A DNA stretch of 64,000 bases from contig JAQGEQ010000363.1 of assembly GCA_034620365.1 (NCBI GenBank), positions 310,001 through 374,000 of the forward strand, read 5' to 3'. Of this stretch, positions 1 through 12,209 are shown piece after piece. Within the stretch, counting starts at the first letter, position 1, and every line of letters starts with the position of its first letter. Made by a program: the position numbers and the translations under genes. This DNA is from Pegea sp. RAD2-039 (taxonomy: Eukaryota > Chordata > Thaliacea > Salpida > Salpidae). The notes beneath the pieces were generated by a model. The model had not been told where the DNA came from. It searched no databases and worked only from the letters and a program-made list of their open reading frames with translations.

Positions 1-3000
1 GGTGACCAATTGATACATTCTCCACGATTGGAAACTTGGTTGCAAACAGAGGATTTGTGTGAACATAGAGTGTAAGGACACAGGCAACTGCATCTTCTAT
101 CTATATGAGAACTGCTGGTCAGATCATTGTCCAATAGCTTGTGTCGACAATAAAGACCTTCAAATGAAGTTTGAGCTGAAGTATCAACTTTGAAAAAAGA
201 GTTTCTAGCTGACTTATGAGAACCAGCTTCTGACACTATGGATGTAAAACTGGTGATTTTGTGTCGCTTACTCTCTTCTAAACTTTCTTTACTCTTCATT
301 AAGACATTTTTTTCAACCTCCGTTTGCTGCTTGTCGGAACCTGCTAACAGATCTCTGGCTCCTTTTAAAGCGTCTATTAATGCATTTAGCTGACATAAAT
401 CGATGATATTTTTCAGACTTCCTCCTCCAACCTTCTCAGAGCTCTCTTGTTTGGAGATCGACTGAGTGGGCGAGTCCCCTAATGAGCTTTGTTGTGAACT
501 GGAACTTGGTGAGGTCACCACTGCGTTTTGTCGCCGAGGTTTGACGTCATTGGAAACTGAAGTCATCATTTGATCCTTAGTCAAGAGACCATCTGTAAAG
601 GTCAGACTTTTACGCGGACTTGGTATAGAAGTGGTTTGGAGATCAATCAGATTATGACGACTTGAACTGCTGCCTAGATGACAGGTAGATGGGACATTTC
701 TGCGTGGCCTGTCTACCACTGTCTCATTTCCACTTTCTAAACTTTGGGTTTTTCTATACAAAATAGGAGCTGTGAAAGACCCGGACCTTTTTTGAGTCAC
801 ATTGGATTCGGGCAGAGACCTAAAGTTGGCTGCTTTTCGAGATCCAGCTTCAAGTCTTGGTAATGGAGATCGAAGAGTCTGTGAACTGAGGAGCTCATCG
901 AAGTTACTTGTTGATAAAGTCCTTCGGAAGAAGAAGCTAGAACCTAATGACGATTGTTGATCAGATTTATCTTCATCTTCATTCCAGTTCGGTTCTTCCA
1001 TGTCTTCTGGATAGATTGGAATAGAAGATGTTGCTCCTTCTAGCATCAGCCTTTCTTCATCATTCTCAGCAATCTTTTCTTCAGTTAATGAGCTATCATC
1101 TTCATCTTCATCGTCGTCATCATCGTAATAGTTCGACCCGTGAACCGCATACACACATTTGTCCTCAGTTTGTATATTGTGTTCCTTTTTGTCTTCGTTA
1201 CTACTTTGTTTTTCCACAAAAGGTTTGAAGAGATGGGGAGGTCTTTTATCATTTGTTGCTTTAAGATCAAGGTCTTCTACTTCTTCTTCTTGACTCTTTT
1301 CGTCTTCATCTTCTGTGGATCTCTCATATGCCTCAGTCTTTTTTAAAGATGCAAATTTGCATGAAGAGGATTTCAACTCGAATTCTAAATCATCACAACT
1401 CTCCGAGATTACATCTGATGGTTGATCTTCTAATTGGGAATCAACTGTAGATTGATTCGCTTTAATCACTTTTTCTGCAAAGTAATTAAATTTAGAGAAA
1501 AAGAATAACTCATAGATGTCAGGAACCACCATTCAGATCTTTCTGCTTATCAAACATTCCAGCATCAGTTTGTTTCTTGTTTAGCGAGATATTTTCTTCG
1601 TCGTAATGCTTACTCCGAAAATTAGCTTCTTCTATTTCTACATTTGGATCATCTTTTTTAATTTCTTTTATTAATTCATCTGTAGATTGTACAACATTTT
1701 CATATTCTTTATTTCACGCTGCGGTTTTACCTTGACGTGGTGAGCTTTCATTTCGATTAGCTTCAATTTTATTTTTTGAGACTTCTTCAAATTGTTCTCT
1801 TTCTGGAAAGTTTTTCAAAATGTCTTCCTCTTCATCTAGAATTAACAAAAGATGAAAATACTTAACTTTGTGGCAACTTTACAGAACAATTTATTAAACA
1901 CAAAACAAAATCAAAGAAGTTGTTTGTCGTTAAACATTTTATACAAATATCAGCTAAAAAGTTATCAGAAAAAATTAGTTTTGTTCTAAAGATTCCATGA
2001 GCAGAATTATTTTCTAAAATAACGATGAGTGGAAATAATTCAAATAAAATTTAAACATCGAAGTTTTCTTTGAAAAATACGATAATTTTAAAACAATGTA
2101 AGTTAAGATGAAGGTAAAACAGTTTTCATATTTTTTCAATGTTATTTTTTATTACATGAAAAACCATAATCTTTGTTGCTAGATGACATAAAATTGTTTC
2201 CTGTAATTAATCAAACTTAATTTTATTGAATTTTAAAGCTTAGAATAAATAATTAAAAACTTTTAAGTAGTTAGTCTCTATTTACTCTAATGTAAATAAT
2301 TTTCAGGATAAAATAAACTTGTACTTGTTAACTGAAAAAATAATTCAAGTTGTGGTTTTCCTGACAACTCTTATTCCAATTAGAAATAATATAATTTGCT
2401 CAACTTTTTCAATGATAACTAATTCCTTTTACACAACGATAAATCTGTTTCAAATTATTTCTCTAATGCTTTTAAAGACTTAAGCCTTCATAGCAGTCAT
2501 GAAGCTTATGAATAAATAATCACCTAGAGTTACGATTTTCAACATTAAAACAAGTTATTTTTGTTTAAAAAAAAAAACAAACTTTTTTTCTGTCTAATTA
2601 TCTTAAATTGTAATTTTCATTGATTTATAAAATCACTAAATCTAAAGCTCACTTTTTTCTACAGAACTTTCCGTGTTTTCCTTTTTCTTGACTTCCTACA
2701 ATAAAAAATAATATTTTAACCGCAAATATACAATATGTTGAAATAGAAGTTAAATTACATCAGCAGTTGAAGATCGAAAAAACCTCAGACCTTTAATCTT
2801 TCTCCAAAAGATTTCTGTATAATTTTATTCATAAAATTTTGCTCCAGTTCTGATCTTTGAAAAGCAGATTTGAAATGAATTTTCTTCGCTTCATCTCGAT
2901 CTTCCACTCCATCAACAGTATCATCAAGAGAAGAGTTAAAATCCCAAGAAGACGGAAGAAGATCAGAATCAACTGGGAATGATTCTCCATCAGTGAGAGT

Positions 3001-4453
3001 CACTATAAGCTTCGGAATACGCTGAGATATTTCACAAGATGACTTGACCGCGTGGTTTTGTTCATTTTCTTCCATTTGTTTTCTCAGCTCTAATTGGACT
3101 GATTTGTCCAGGGTTAGTCTGCGTACTAATGCCTCGGACAAGGACATCTCATTTGATCTCGTATTCTTCCATTCATGAAGTTTTTGATTAGTGCAATTTT
3201 TTTTTGACTCCATTTTTTCTAGTGACAGGTTTTAGTGTTAACGAGAGTTAGTTGGTTTATTGATAGCGTTACCTTGCTTGTTGCTGTCTTCTTTAGCTTC
3301 TTCTGTTTGGTTTTTACGAAATAAATAGGAAAAAACGGCTGGGAAAGTTTTTCGTCGTGTAAAGCTTCGAGTTGAGTTTTCTATTCTTCGAAAAGAAGTC
3401 TGAAATTTTATTTGATGAAAATAAATTCGAACTATTTGAAAAAGAAACCTGAGCATCTAGGTCACTAGTACTTCTTTTCAAATTTGGTTTCTTTAAATTT
3501 TCAATTTCACCAAAACTCTGAAAAAATGCTTCTTCAATTTTCTAAGTTAAGTTAACTGTGATAAAATTTCATCTTTAAAATTCAGTTAATATCTATCTCA
3601 TAAACTCTCTGTCAAAAAGCATTAAATCTTAAATTCTAAAATCTTAAAAGAAAAAATTAGTTCCGAAAAATCACTTGACAATTTAATAAACTCTCTAAAA
3701 GTCAAAGTTACTTTTTCGATATCATTTGGTGATGACGGTAATGAAACTGATGTTGGTAAAGATGTATCTTCACATTCTTTATATAAGATAGTTTCAGGTC
3801 TCTTATTTATCTTAAGAAATTTTTCTTCATTCTGTTTATTATCTACATTTATCTAAATTTAGTTTTATAAACCAAAAAAATGAAAAAATGAAAGCAGTGA
3901 ATGATTGACTTACGTTTCTTTATACTATTTTCTTTCAGATCTTCTTCACAAAACTGCAGCTGATTATTTTCGGACTTCAAATTCGAAAACCTTTTAGAAA
4001 TATTCATTAAACAATTACCTAAATTTATAATATTTTTATTTTTGTAGAATTTATAAAAGCTTATGTTTGAAATAGGATTGCAAGTCTTCAGTTATAGAGT
4101 TATCTGGTTAGAAATTATTAAAAAGTTTTAAAAAGATGAAAGTTAAACTCAAAATAGAATTATAAAGATAATTTATTTGAAGTCAATATTACTTTATCAA
4201 TAACAATGTTTCTCTAAAGCAACCTTAAACGAATGAAAGATACAAGAAAAATCGTAGAATGTTGTGAGCAACAGCAAACCCACATTTTCTCCGTTGTTTT
4301 TCCTTCATACTCTAACTGCTTTGCCCGAGCAGCAACTTGTAAGATCGCAGTTTTTTCTTCTGTGCTTAAATGACTCAAATCTACACCAAACAATTCATCT
4401 GAATAAATCCTGCTCTTTTCACTATGATCAAGAACTCCTCCGATATGAAGCAT
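1..4453 (-). CDS. Long disordered acidic/Ser-rich protein, possible Rab-effector N-terminus (partial, runs off left edge)
   Basis: Not recognised with certainty. The start ATG is at 4453, with an in-frame stop four codons upstream. Exons that join in phase: 3914-4018, 3712-3842, 3449-3541, 3273-3399, 2791-3218, 2653-2695, 1731-1835, 1530-1679 and 1-1474. The last is open for about 490 codons to the window edge. The link between the first exon (about 4280-4453) and 4018 is unresolved. Residues 24-49 read DLSHLSTEEKTAILQVAARA, then KQLE, like the Rab-binding helix of RIM, rabphilin or synaptotagmin-like proteins. No FYVE finger follows. The rest is low-complexity: Lys/Glu-rich segments, a run of Asp/Glu near 1095-1130, Ser-rich stretches, and a Cys-rich patch at the edge (RRCSCLCPYTLC). 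A tag RSTSDLD lies in exon 3449-3541. The introns at 1475-1529, 1680-1730 and 3219-3272 are 51-55 nt. C2 or PDZ domains expected of Rab effectors would lie left of the window. The coding call is firm; the family is a guess. Confidence 0.7.
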
Positions 4454-4800
4454 TTCAATTTCAGCTCATTTTGAAAACAAAAATAATAAAATAAATCAAA
4501 TTACTGAAAGATGAAAAATATCTAAAAAAAAGGCTTTTTTACCAATTCTTCAAATGCCAACTGTTGTACAAAAATAGCTCTCTTGCAACAAAAATGTTTT
4601 TAAACCTCTGAATTAAATAAAAAGAAGCAATCACAAACGTTACTACTTTTTCCTTTAGTGCTGCCTTGTTATGAGAGTTTATCAGCTAAAGTAAGCGTTG
4701 AGAGTGTTCAAGCCTAGGCTGTCTTCATGAATTATGCACGACTTGATGCTCTACTAGAAATGATGACAAAGGCCTCACGTCACCATAATGACTAAAATTT
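4454..4800 (-). promoter_or_regulatory. Likely 5' flank of the left-edge gene
   Basis: This stretch lies directly upstream of the ATG at 4453. A possible non-coding first exon ends near 4541, where the minus strand reads ATTG|GTAAAAAAG. Around 4690-4790 base composition rises above the surroundings, and a CACGTCA half-CRE lies near 4776. No TATA box or start site can be fixed by eye. Confidence 0.3.
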
Positions 4801-7800
4801 ACGTTAATTGAAGAATAAATAATCAGTTCAATTATTTGGGTTCTGTGTCTCTCTATGATAAACAATGTTGATGTAAAATAATTTTTTTGTTTTTATTTGT
4901 CCTAAAATATGATCTACCATCTCTTGGTATAATTGATTGAAAACTTTAAATAAGGTGTCCCTGATAACAATCCAGAGTTTCTTTTATTTTTGTTCCTAAC
5001 TTTTAAAAACATTTTATCTTGATTTTAATTTATGTTATTATTATTTTAGTTTATTACCACAAGGTTGGAATTATTTATTGCAATAAAAGTATCTATTCAG
5101 GAAAATCTAAAAAGATAAATTTGGTTGAGCTGAAGTTTCGTTTTATGAATATCTTATAAGGCTACTTTAATATGAGTTTTTAATCGATAAGTTTAATAAA
5201 AGTAAACAAAAACAAATAGGTCAACTCTATAATATGACAACTCAATAGTAAAAATTAAACTTGTTTAGAAATATTTCTATCAGACTCAACTTCCTAGCAG
5301 AAATAGTTTGTTCGCGATTCCATTAGTCACAATATTATTTATGATCAGTTTTCTTAGAACTTCCTTATTGTATCTTCAGATTATATCCTTGACTTTAATA
5401 AATCCTTTCAACCAAAGCCAAAAATCAGAAAATTTGAATACTGCCTGTTACTTATCAATATTAATCACAAAAGCTACATTTTTTTTATCAAATTCTTTAA
5501 ATTAGTTTAGGTATTAAATACTTATATATTTTTATTGCATAAATAAGTTTTAATAAAACTAATTTATATCAATAAAGTTGGTATTAAACTATAAATCATT
5601 TTTCATAAAGTTTTTCAAAGTGAATTACCAAAAGTTTATTGGACTTTGAATATTTATTTATATGAATTTTTTGTGCATCTTTTTACAAATATACAGAGCC
5701 GGTAAAATGTTTAATATCTTATGAAATTATGTACAACTCTAGCACGAGTTTATTTGATTCCATTTCAGCAGCACTGCTAGTGGTAAATTTTATTGGGCTT
5801 CATATTAGTTTTGTAAGTTTTCTGCTCTTCGAAATTATTAAACAATTTTACTTTTAAATGCCTTGTTCAAAAAACAACATTCAAAGTATAGATTTAAAAA
5901 AATCTAAACATTAGATTAGCTTTTAAAGTTAAAAATTAAAAACTTTAATCCTGTGGTATCTTAAAGAGCAACTTGAAGAGTTTTTAAAATTTAATTTTAG
6001 ATTATATCTGGTGGATGAAAAGAAGTTATTTTGTATTCTCTACAAAATGTCAACTTTAAATCAATTTTTTTCTTCTTTTATTTAAACTATTTTGTCTTTT
6101 CTCTCAAAAATGACTTTTAAATTCAATTTTTTTTAAATGATTCAATCTGAAGGAGAAGAATTATTGCTTTCAAACAGTTTTCTCGAATAATTATACTTTC
6201 AAATAGTATATTAACTGTTGGTTTGCAAAATCTTCCAGAAAGTATAATAAATTATTTTAATTAAATTATTTCAGATTGTTTAATAAACATTAATAATTGT
6301 ACAAACTTCTTTTGCTATCACAAAAAAGTAATAGAGCTAAAATTGAAAATCAATTGATCAAATTTAGATCATTGTAAGAATAGCTCTGAGTAACGACCTT
6401 TAGTTCATAAATTTGTGTTTCAAACTAATGTTGAAGCTCTTGGAGATGTGTTTGACCCACGCAAATGTTAGTTTTTCAAAAAATTAGAAGTTCAACATTT
6501 ATTGAAATTAGTATTGATAGTATTGTAGTTGAATGTTTATTCTTCTATTTAATGAATAATACAAAAGCATAAAAACTTTGATAAGATTTTAGTTGTTTGA
6601 TATAATATTAAAGCAAGCTGTCATTTTTAATAATATATCTAAATAAAATATCAAAGAATATGATTACCATTTTTACTGGGGAATAGCTGCTAGTTTATTT
6701 CAACAAAAAGTTCTCAAATTTAAAGTGATCAATTTTAAAAGACTTTTGCAAAATCAGTAGTTAAAAAAAATACAAATCTAGTAGAATTTAAGTTATATAA
6801 AACTCATCAGAATTTTTTTAAATTAAATAAAACTATAACTACTCAAAGATAAGCATCTTCTGTTGTTATATAAATATGTAAGCAAACAAAAACTTGTAAC
6901 CACTACAAATGAATTTATAAATTTTTCTTGATAACAAGTTCAAAATAAGAAGTATTTAAAATTTGGGGTGAAAATAAAATAAAAAACATTTTTGATCCTA
7001 CTTTTCACCCTAGCCTTGCCATAATTTTTTAAAACTATTTTATTAAAAATGAATATAAAGGAACAATATAAATAATTTGCTATCTTATTTCACGGTTTTA
7101 TTGACTTCATATATTAAATAAACAGAGTATAAAAATGCAAACAGAATAAAAAGGTCTTGTTAGATTACTTTCAAAAATATGGTGATAAAAACATTTAAAA
7201 CAAATTTTTAACTATAACTAATTACATTTATATTTAAAAGCTTCTTATTTAACTCAACAGTTAGCCAATTAAAAGTCGTTTCACGTGAATAAAAATAGAT
7301 TAAATAAACAAACTCATTTGTAAGCCGCTTATTTCTAAACCAATCTATGTTTAATTGATCTGAATATAGATGAAATATACATTCCACTTGAAAGTTTTTG
7401 TGATAACAAAAAAGTCTTTGAATGTTGTTGGAGATGTTTTCTAGTTCACCAATAAGGTCTTCTAAATGATTAGTTACCAGAAAACATAACTTTATTAACT
7501 AATAATTATCATTGATAATTTATATTTTGAATCTTATGGTTTCCTTCATGTCTTGGCTGGATCTTTTTCATTTGATTATCTCTATTAAACTGATTTAAGA
7601 ATCACCAGCAGGAATTACAGAGATGTAATTTTTATTAAGGAATTGTCTTCTCAGTATGAAATCACTTTTAATATACTTAATAACAATTATTTTGTTAATT
7701 AGGTTATAGTTAGGTGAATATAATTTCTGCTTGTTACATCTATTACTTTTACTTTTAAAAGCTGTTGTCAGTAGAGCTCAAAAGTTTGGGATAATTGTTT

Positions 7801-10086
7801 ATTGATTAATTCAATCAAATCGAAGAGTTTAACAGAAAACTATTTGTAGATCAGAATCTACAGATGTACACAAGAGAATAAGTTGATGTAGAACTAAAAC
7901 AGGCTTAATCATTCGGTTATAAAGATGTAAATAATTAGGATTTCAAAGTCTTTAAAATTATTCTAGATATCTTACAGCTCATCTCTATAAATTGTAAATA
8001 ATTGTTACGTGAAATGATAAAATAAGAAAATTGCTGAAAATCCATTTACGTATAAAACCACTTACAACAAATTTCCTTTTTATTTTCCAAACAAATTATT
8101 TAGCTTCGATTTTAATTTTTAATTTTATTTCTTCAACTGAAAGATTAAATAAATTTGATATTTTTGTCAAAAGTAAGACTAATTTTGCAAATAAAACCAA
8201 TTTTATTTTGAATTTAGTTTATAGAAGATATTCTATATCTTTTGACTCTGACTATATCCTTCATTTGATCAAATTTCTATTTTTTATGTAATTTTTCTCA
8301 TAAAATTTGACTTAATACATTTGAATACTTTAATTTTTATCTGATTTAAATCTAAGAAGTAATTCTTTAAAAAATAAAAAATGGTTTGGTTAATAAATGA
8401 GGTAAACATTTTGTTCACTATTTTAGATAATTATTACTTTTGAAATATTTATCAATATAACTTTTTAAATCTATTCTATAAATAATTTTAGAGTCATTTA
8501 TATTGATAAAGATAAAGTAATATCGAGATATCCCTAATATCTTGAAAAATAAGCTCAGGAATTATTGATATTTCTGATTTTGTATTCTTTTGGTTTTCTG
8601 TAATTGTCTTATTTGATTTTTACAACTCTCTTTTTGATACAAACCAGAAAAATAAATTTGCAAAAAAGCAGTAAAGCTAGTTTGACAAATAGAGTTTTAA
8701 GTGCAAAATAAACGACTTGTTTTAGGAAGGAAGCATTTTAGGTGCTTGGTCGACTATCACAGTGTATATGTTTAATATTTTGACTTTACAAACAAACTTC
8801 ACTCAGTGAGATAGAAAAAATAAAAGTTGTTGTCGCTTTCTCATGTCAGGTTTAATAAAATAATGTTTGTTTGTTTTACTTATTTCAGCTTTACTTATTT
8901 TTTTATTAAAATCAATTATTCAAATGCTAAGAATTCTCTTTATCAATTCAAAGTCTGCTAAAATGAGAAATACTTATGAATATCCTTATACTGATTTGTA
9001 GTTTAATCAAAGTTTAAAATCTGCAGATTTAATATCTTCAGACTTTTTATCTACTAGTAAATTGAAAAATAATTACATAATTCATTTATTCTTGATTTTA
9101 TTGATAGCATGCTCGTTGTAACATACAGTAACAACTGAATTCAACTGTAGTTAATGCTTTTCTATTTTTTCAAATAAGCTTTCTCTATATTTATTACATT
9201 TAAACAATCAAAAACTGCATTGTATTTATTTCATTTAAATTATAAAACTATTTGTATTTTAGATAACATAAGAAGTTTTTGGTGTTATTCTTATTGCTAA
9301 ATAAAAACTTCAAACGATTTTGATAAATAAGTTTTTGAGAAATAAGTCACATCTTTTGAAGTAAAAATGTTTAATTACTTGCAAGTGTTGATAGATAAAC
9401 ATTTTAAGCTTTGTGTAATTTGGATCCACTAATTATATGAGTTTTCAGAAGATTTTATAAAAGATTTCTACTGAAAGATTGTAAATTGTAGCCTTAAGTT
9501 AAAAGATTATTTACGAGTTGCTAGATAGACTACTTAGAAAAACTAAATTTATTGCAATTTAAAAGAAAGTTAAAAAGTTAAATAATCTATAAAACCAATT
9601 CCAATTTAGATGTTTATTTTTTATACTGTTGAATATTGCAAAACTTCTTCTGTAAAGACTTTGACTGTTTGATTTATGGTGAAAACCTTTTTTCATTAAA
9701 TTATTTAATAATGTTTTTGATATAAGGCTGAAAATGTTATCTAAATATTATTATTATTTCTGAGGCTTTGATTTTTCTCTACTAGATTGTCTTTTGTTAG
9801 ATTCAATAGCCAAATGTTAATATAAGAAGAACTATATTATGATAAAACTAAAATAACATTTCAATTACCAAAAAGAAACTTATAAAGATCTTTTTTAAAA
9901 CTGGGATCACTTTCCAGTTTTGCGTCGTTGAAAAACTTGGTGTTTGAAAGATTATTGAAATAGAAGCAAAAATAACTTTTTGATTTTAAATTTATTTAGT
10001 TAAATGAACTAGTAACTAAAAGTTATGAATGTGTGTTTTTTGCAGCTAATTTAATCTATCGATAAATTCCTAATAACGTTTCAATT
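4801..10086. other. AT-rich intergenic region, no gene seen
   Basis: About 5.3 kb of A/T-dominated sequence between the left-edge gene and the first claudin. Short open frames such as 5308-5505 (+) and 8031-8291 (+) have AT-driven compositions (Phe, Leu, Ile, Asn, Lys) and no family resemblance, so I treat them as chance. No tRNA, transposase or long tandem array was seen. It presumably contains the claudin promoter close to 10087. Confidence 0.5.
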
Positions 10087-12209
10087 ATGGCTAATAATGG
10101 TCTGCAAGGTGTTGGAATGGTACTTGGAATAATTGGAGTTGCTTTGTCATTTGCTGCAACTGCCTTGCCATACTGGAGGCAAAGTGATAAATCTTCAAAT
10201 GATCTTGAAAATGTCATTGAAACTCATGAAGGTTAGACCTCACTAAGATTTTTAGTGACTTTTTATAAATTCATTTATTTATTTACAATAAACGCACCTT
10301 TCGCTAACAAACATTCTCGCAAATAATATAGATTTTCATATAATTAAGATGGAAATATAAAAAAAGTAGATAGATGTACGATTATATTGGAAAGTTTCCA
10401 ATCTATATAATTAATTTTTAAAACCAGATGTATTTCCTCTAAGAGGTTGTAAGTAACAAACGGTTTATCACCAACCAATCTCATTAAGAAGTTTCGGTTA
10501 TTAGATGTTGTCTTGCGTTTGACTTTACTGTAGACTAGTATTTCTAAAAACCGAATTAGTAAACTCATTTGGTTCTACAGAAGTAACTGAACAAATCTGC
10601 AGACCCAGATGGGGTTCTTAATGTTTAGTTTATTGTTGATTTGTATATTATATTAGTGGAAGCAAGTTTACAGATATATAAGCAAGCTTGAAAATAAGAT
10701 TAAATCAGGGTTTAGCACGAAGTTTTAAACTGATTTTTGATAAAATTAACTTAATAAGTTTTGGCTTGAGCAGAAATTTAAATGTTAATAAGGTTATCAT
10801 ATACCTTCTTTCATCATGATAAAATTTCTTTTAGTAAAGTATGAAAATAGGTTGGATCTATCTTATATAAAAGCTAATTAGGTTCAAAAGATCGATTTTA
10901 TGCTTTTTGGTAGAGTGTACTTAAAACTAATCTGTTTTTAACAACGAGTCACGAAAAACTTGGCCCAATGATAGTCAGCTAGTCTTTCCAAAATGAAGTT
11001 AAATGAAGTCACAAAAATGTTAACATCTTTTCATAATTTTTTACTTCTTGAAATCATTATTTTAATTTGCTTTTAGGCAACAGGAACTAAAGATTCTTAA
11101 ATAAAAGTTCGAAGTATAAATACTGAAATATAATTCCAAAAAGTAAAACTAACAACAAAACTTTTCATCTATTTCATTAAATGATGAAAAGTTTATAAAA
11201 TAAATTTATCTTATTACAAAATTTCGATATTTTAGGTTTTTGCAAATGTTTAGGTTTTTTTTTGAAAGAAGAAAATGTCAAATGGTTTCCAAGAAATTTA
11301 TTTTTAAATATTTCTAGAATTGTTTAAACAAACTACAAGCTGATTTTGACAATACTTTGTAAGCAATGTTTTATTTTTCTACTAGGCTTGTGGAGCAAAT
11401 GCTTTTCACAAATGTTAGGACAATGGCGTTGCGACGCTTTCGAAAACGCGTTTCTTGGTCTTCCTCCAGAAGTAATTGTAAGTACAAAGTACTCACTTGC
11501 GCCACCATGCGTCTAATTTCTTACAATTTTTTAGGTCTCGCGGTATACGACAATTGGTTCGTTAATTTCGTCGTTTGTTGGTCTGCTGGTTTCATTTATT
11601 GCATTAAAATGCATTAGTGTGATGTCTGAAAATCCAGGTGCAAAAAAAATCTGTGGGATGATTTCTGGAATATCCTGGATAACTTCCAGTGTATTGATCA
11701 TTGGAGCAACTTCTTATTACGCCAATTTGGTGAGTTTCTCCTTTTATCATCAGTTACTTTGAATAAATTCTTTTGAAAACATTGAATGTTATGACAATAA
11801 TTCATAAGCTAACGTTTTCAATACATTCTATACAATCTTTTATATTTATAAAATAACAAAGTCATCGTTAACAATAACGTTCTATTTTTATTAAAAACAA
11901 ATTTCTTCACATGACACAAAATCAAATTGTCAATTCTAGACCATCAAGATTTACCAAAAATGTTCGATGAACACTTTTAGCTCTCGTGGGAACTGTCTTG
12001 TGCTCGATAACTGTATTTTCCTGGGTTGGGGCTCGGGAGTCCTATTAGTTTTAGGAGGAGTTTTTATGATCTTGGGAAGTATTACTGTTAATGAAGACGA
12101 ATATAAGGATTCTCGTGCTTATAATCGCTACTCTCAAGTAAAAAGATCAGTTTCAAATAGATGGCAAAGAGTGTTGAAGACTAGAGAAGATGATAACACA
12201 TATGTGTGA
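10087..12209 (+). CDS. Claudin family four-span membrane protein A
   Basis: A cell-junction claudin of 233 residues in four exons: 10087-10231, 11386-11477, 11535-11729 and 11940-12209, all in phase with GT-AG introns. The signature of the first extracellular loop is clear: W30, then GLW (W51), C54 and C64, matching W-GLW-x2-C-x9-C. There are four hydrophobic spans: one N-terminal, two in the third exon and one in the fourth. The cytoplasmic tail is basic and ends in TYV, the C-terminal YV that vertebrate claudins use to bind ZO-type PDZ domains. The first Met follows a non-coding leader. Intron 1 (1154 nt) holds a copy of a dispersed repeat. The neighbour at 15616 is a tandem paralogue with identical lengths for exons 2 and 3. 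Claudin membership is firm; barrier versus pore function cannot be told. Confidence 0.93.
10269..10331 (-). repeat. Dispersed short repeat, copy 1 (in claudin A intron 1)
   Basis: The minus strand reads TTATTTGCGAGAATGTTTG, then TTAGCGAAAGGTGC, then a TTTATTGTAAATAAATAAAT tail. It lacks the CTCTTTTNAGGCACC part present in the other three copies (20958-21030, 60845-60918, 62549-62631). It ends in a TAAA-type microsatellite, as SINE or LINE 3' ends often do. Confidence 0.6.

Noticed and set aside
1680-1730. A nonsense codon in the left-edge gene
   Set aside because: The stop falls inside a 51-nt segment with GT and AG ends whose removal keeps the phase, matching the common mini-intron size of the window.
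8031-8291. 86-codon plus-strand ORF
   Set aside because: Composition is AT-driven, there is no family motif and no splice context; it is expected by chance in this composition.
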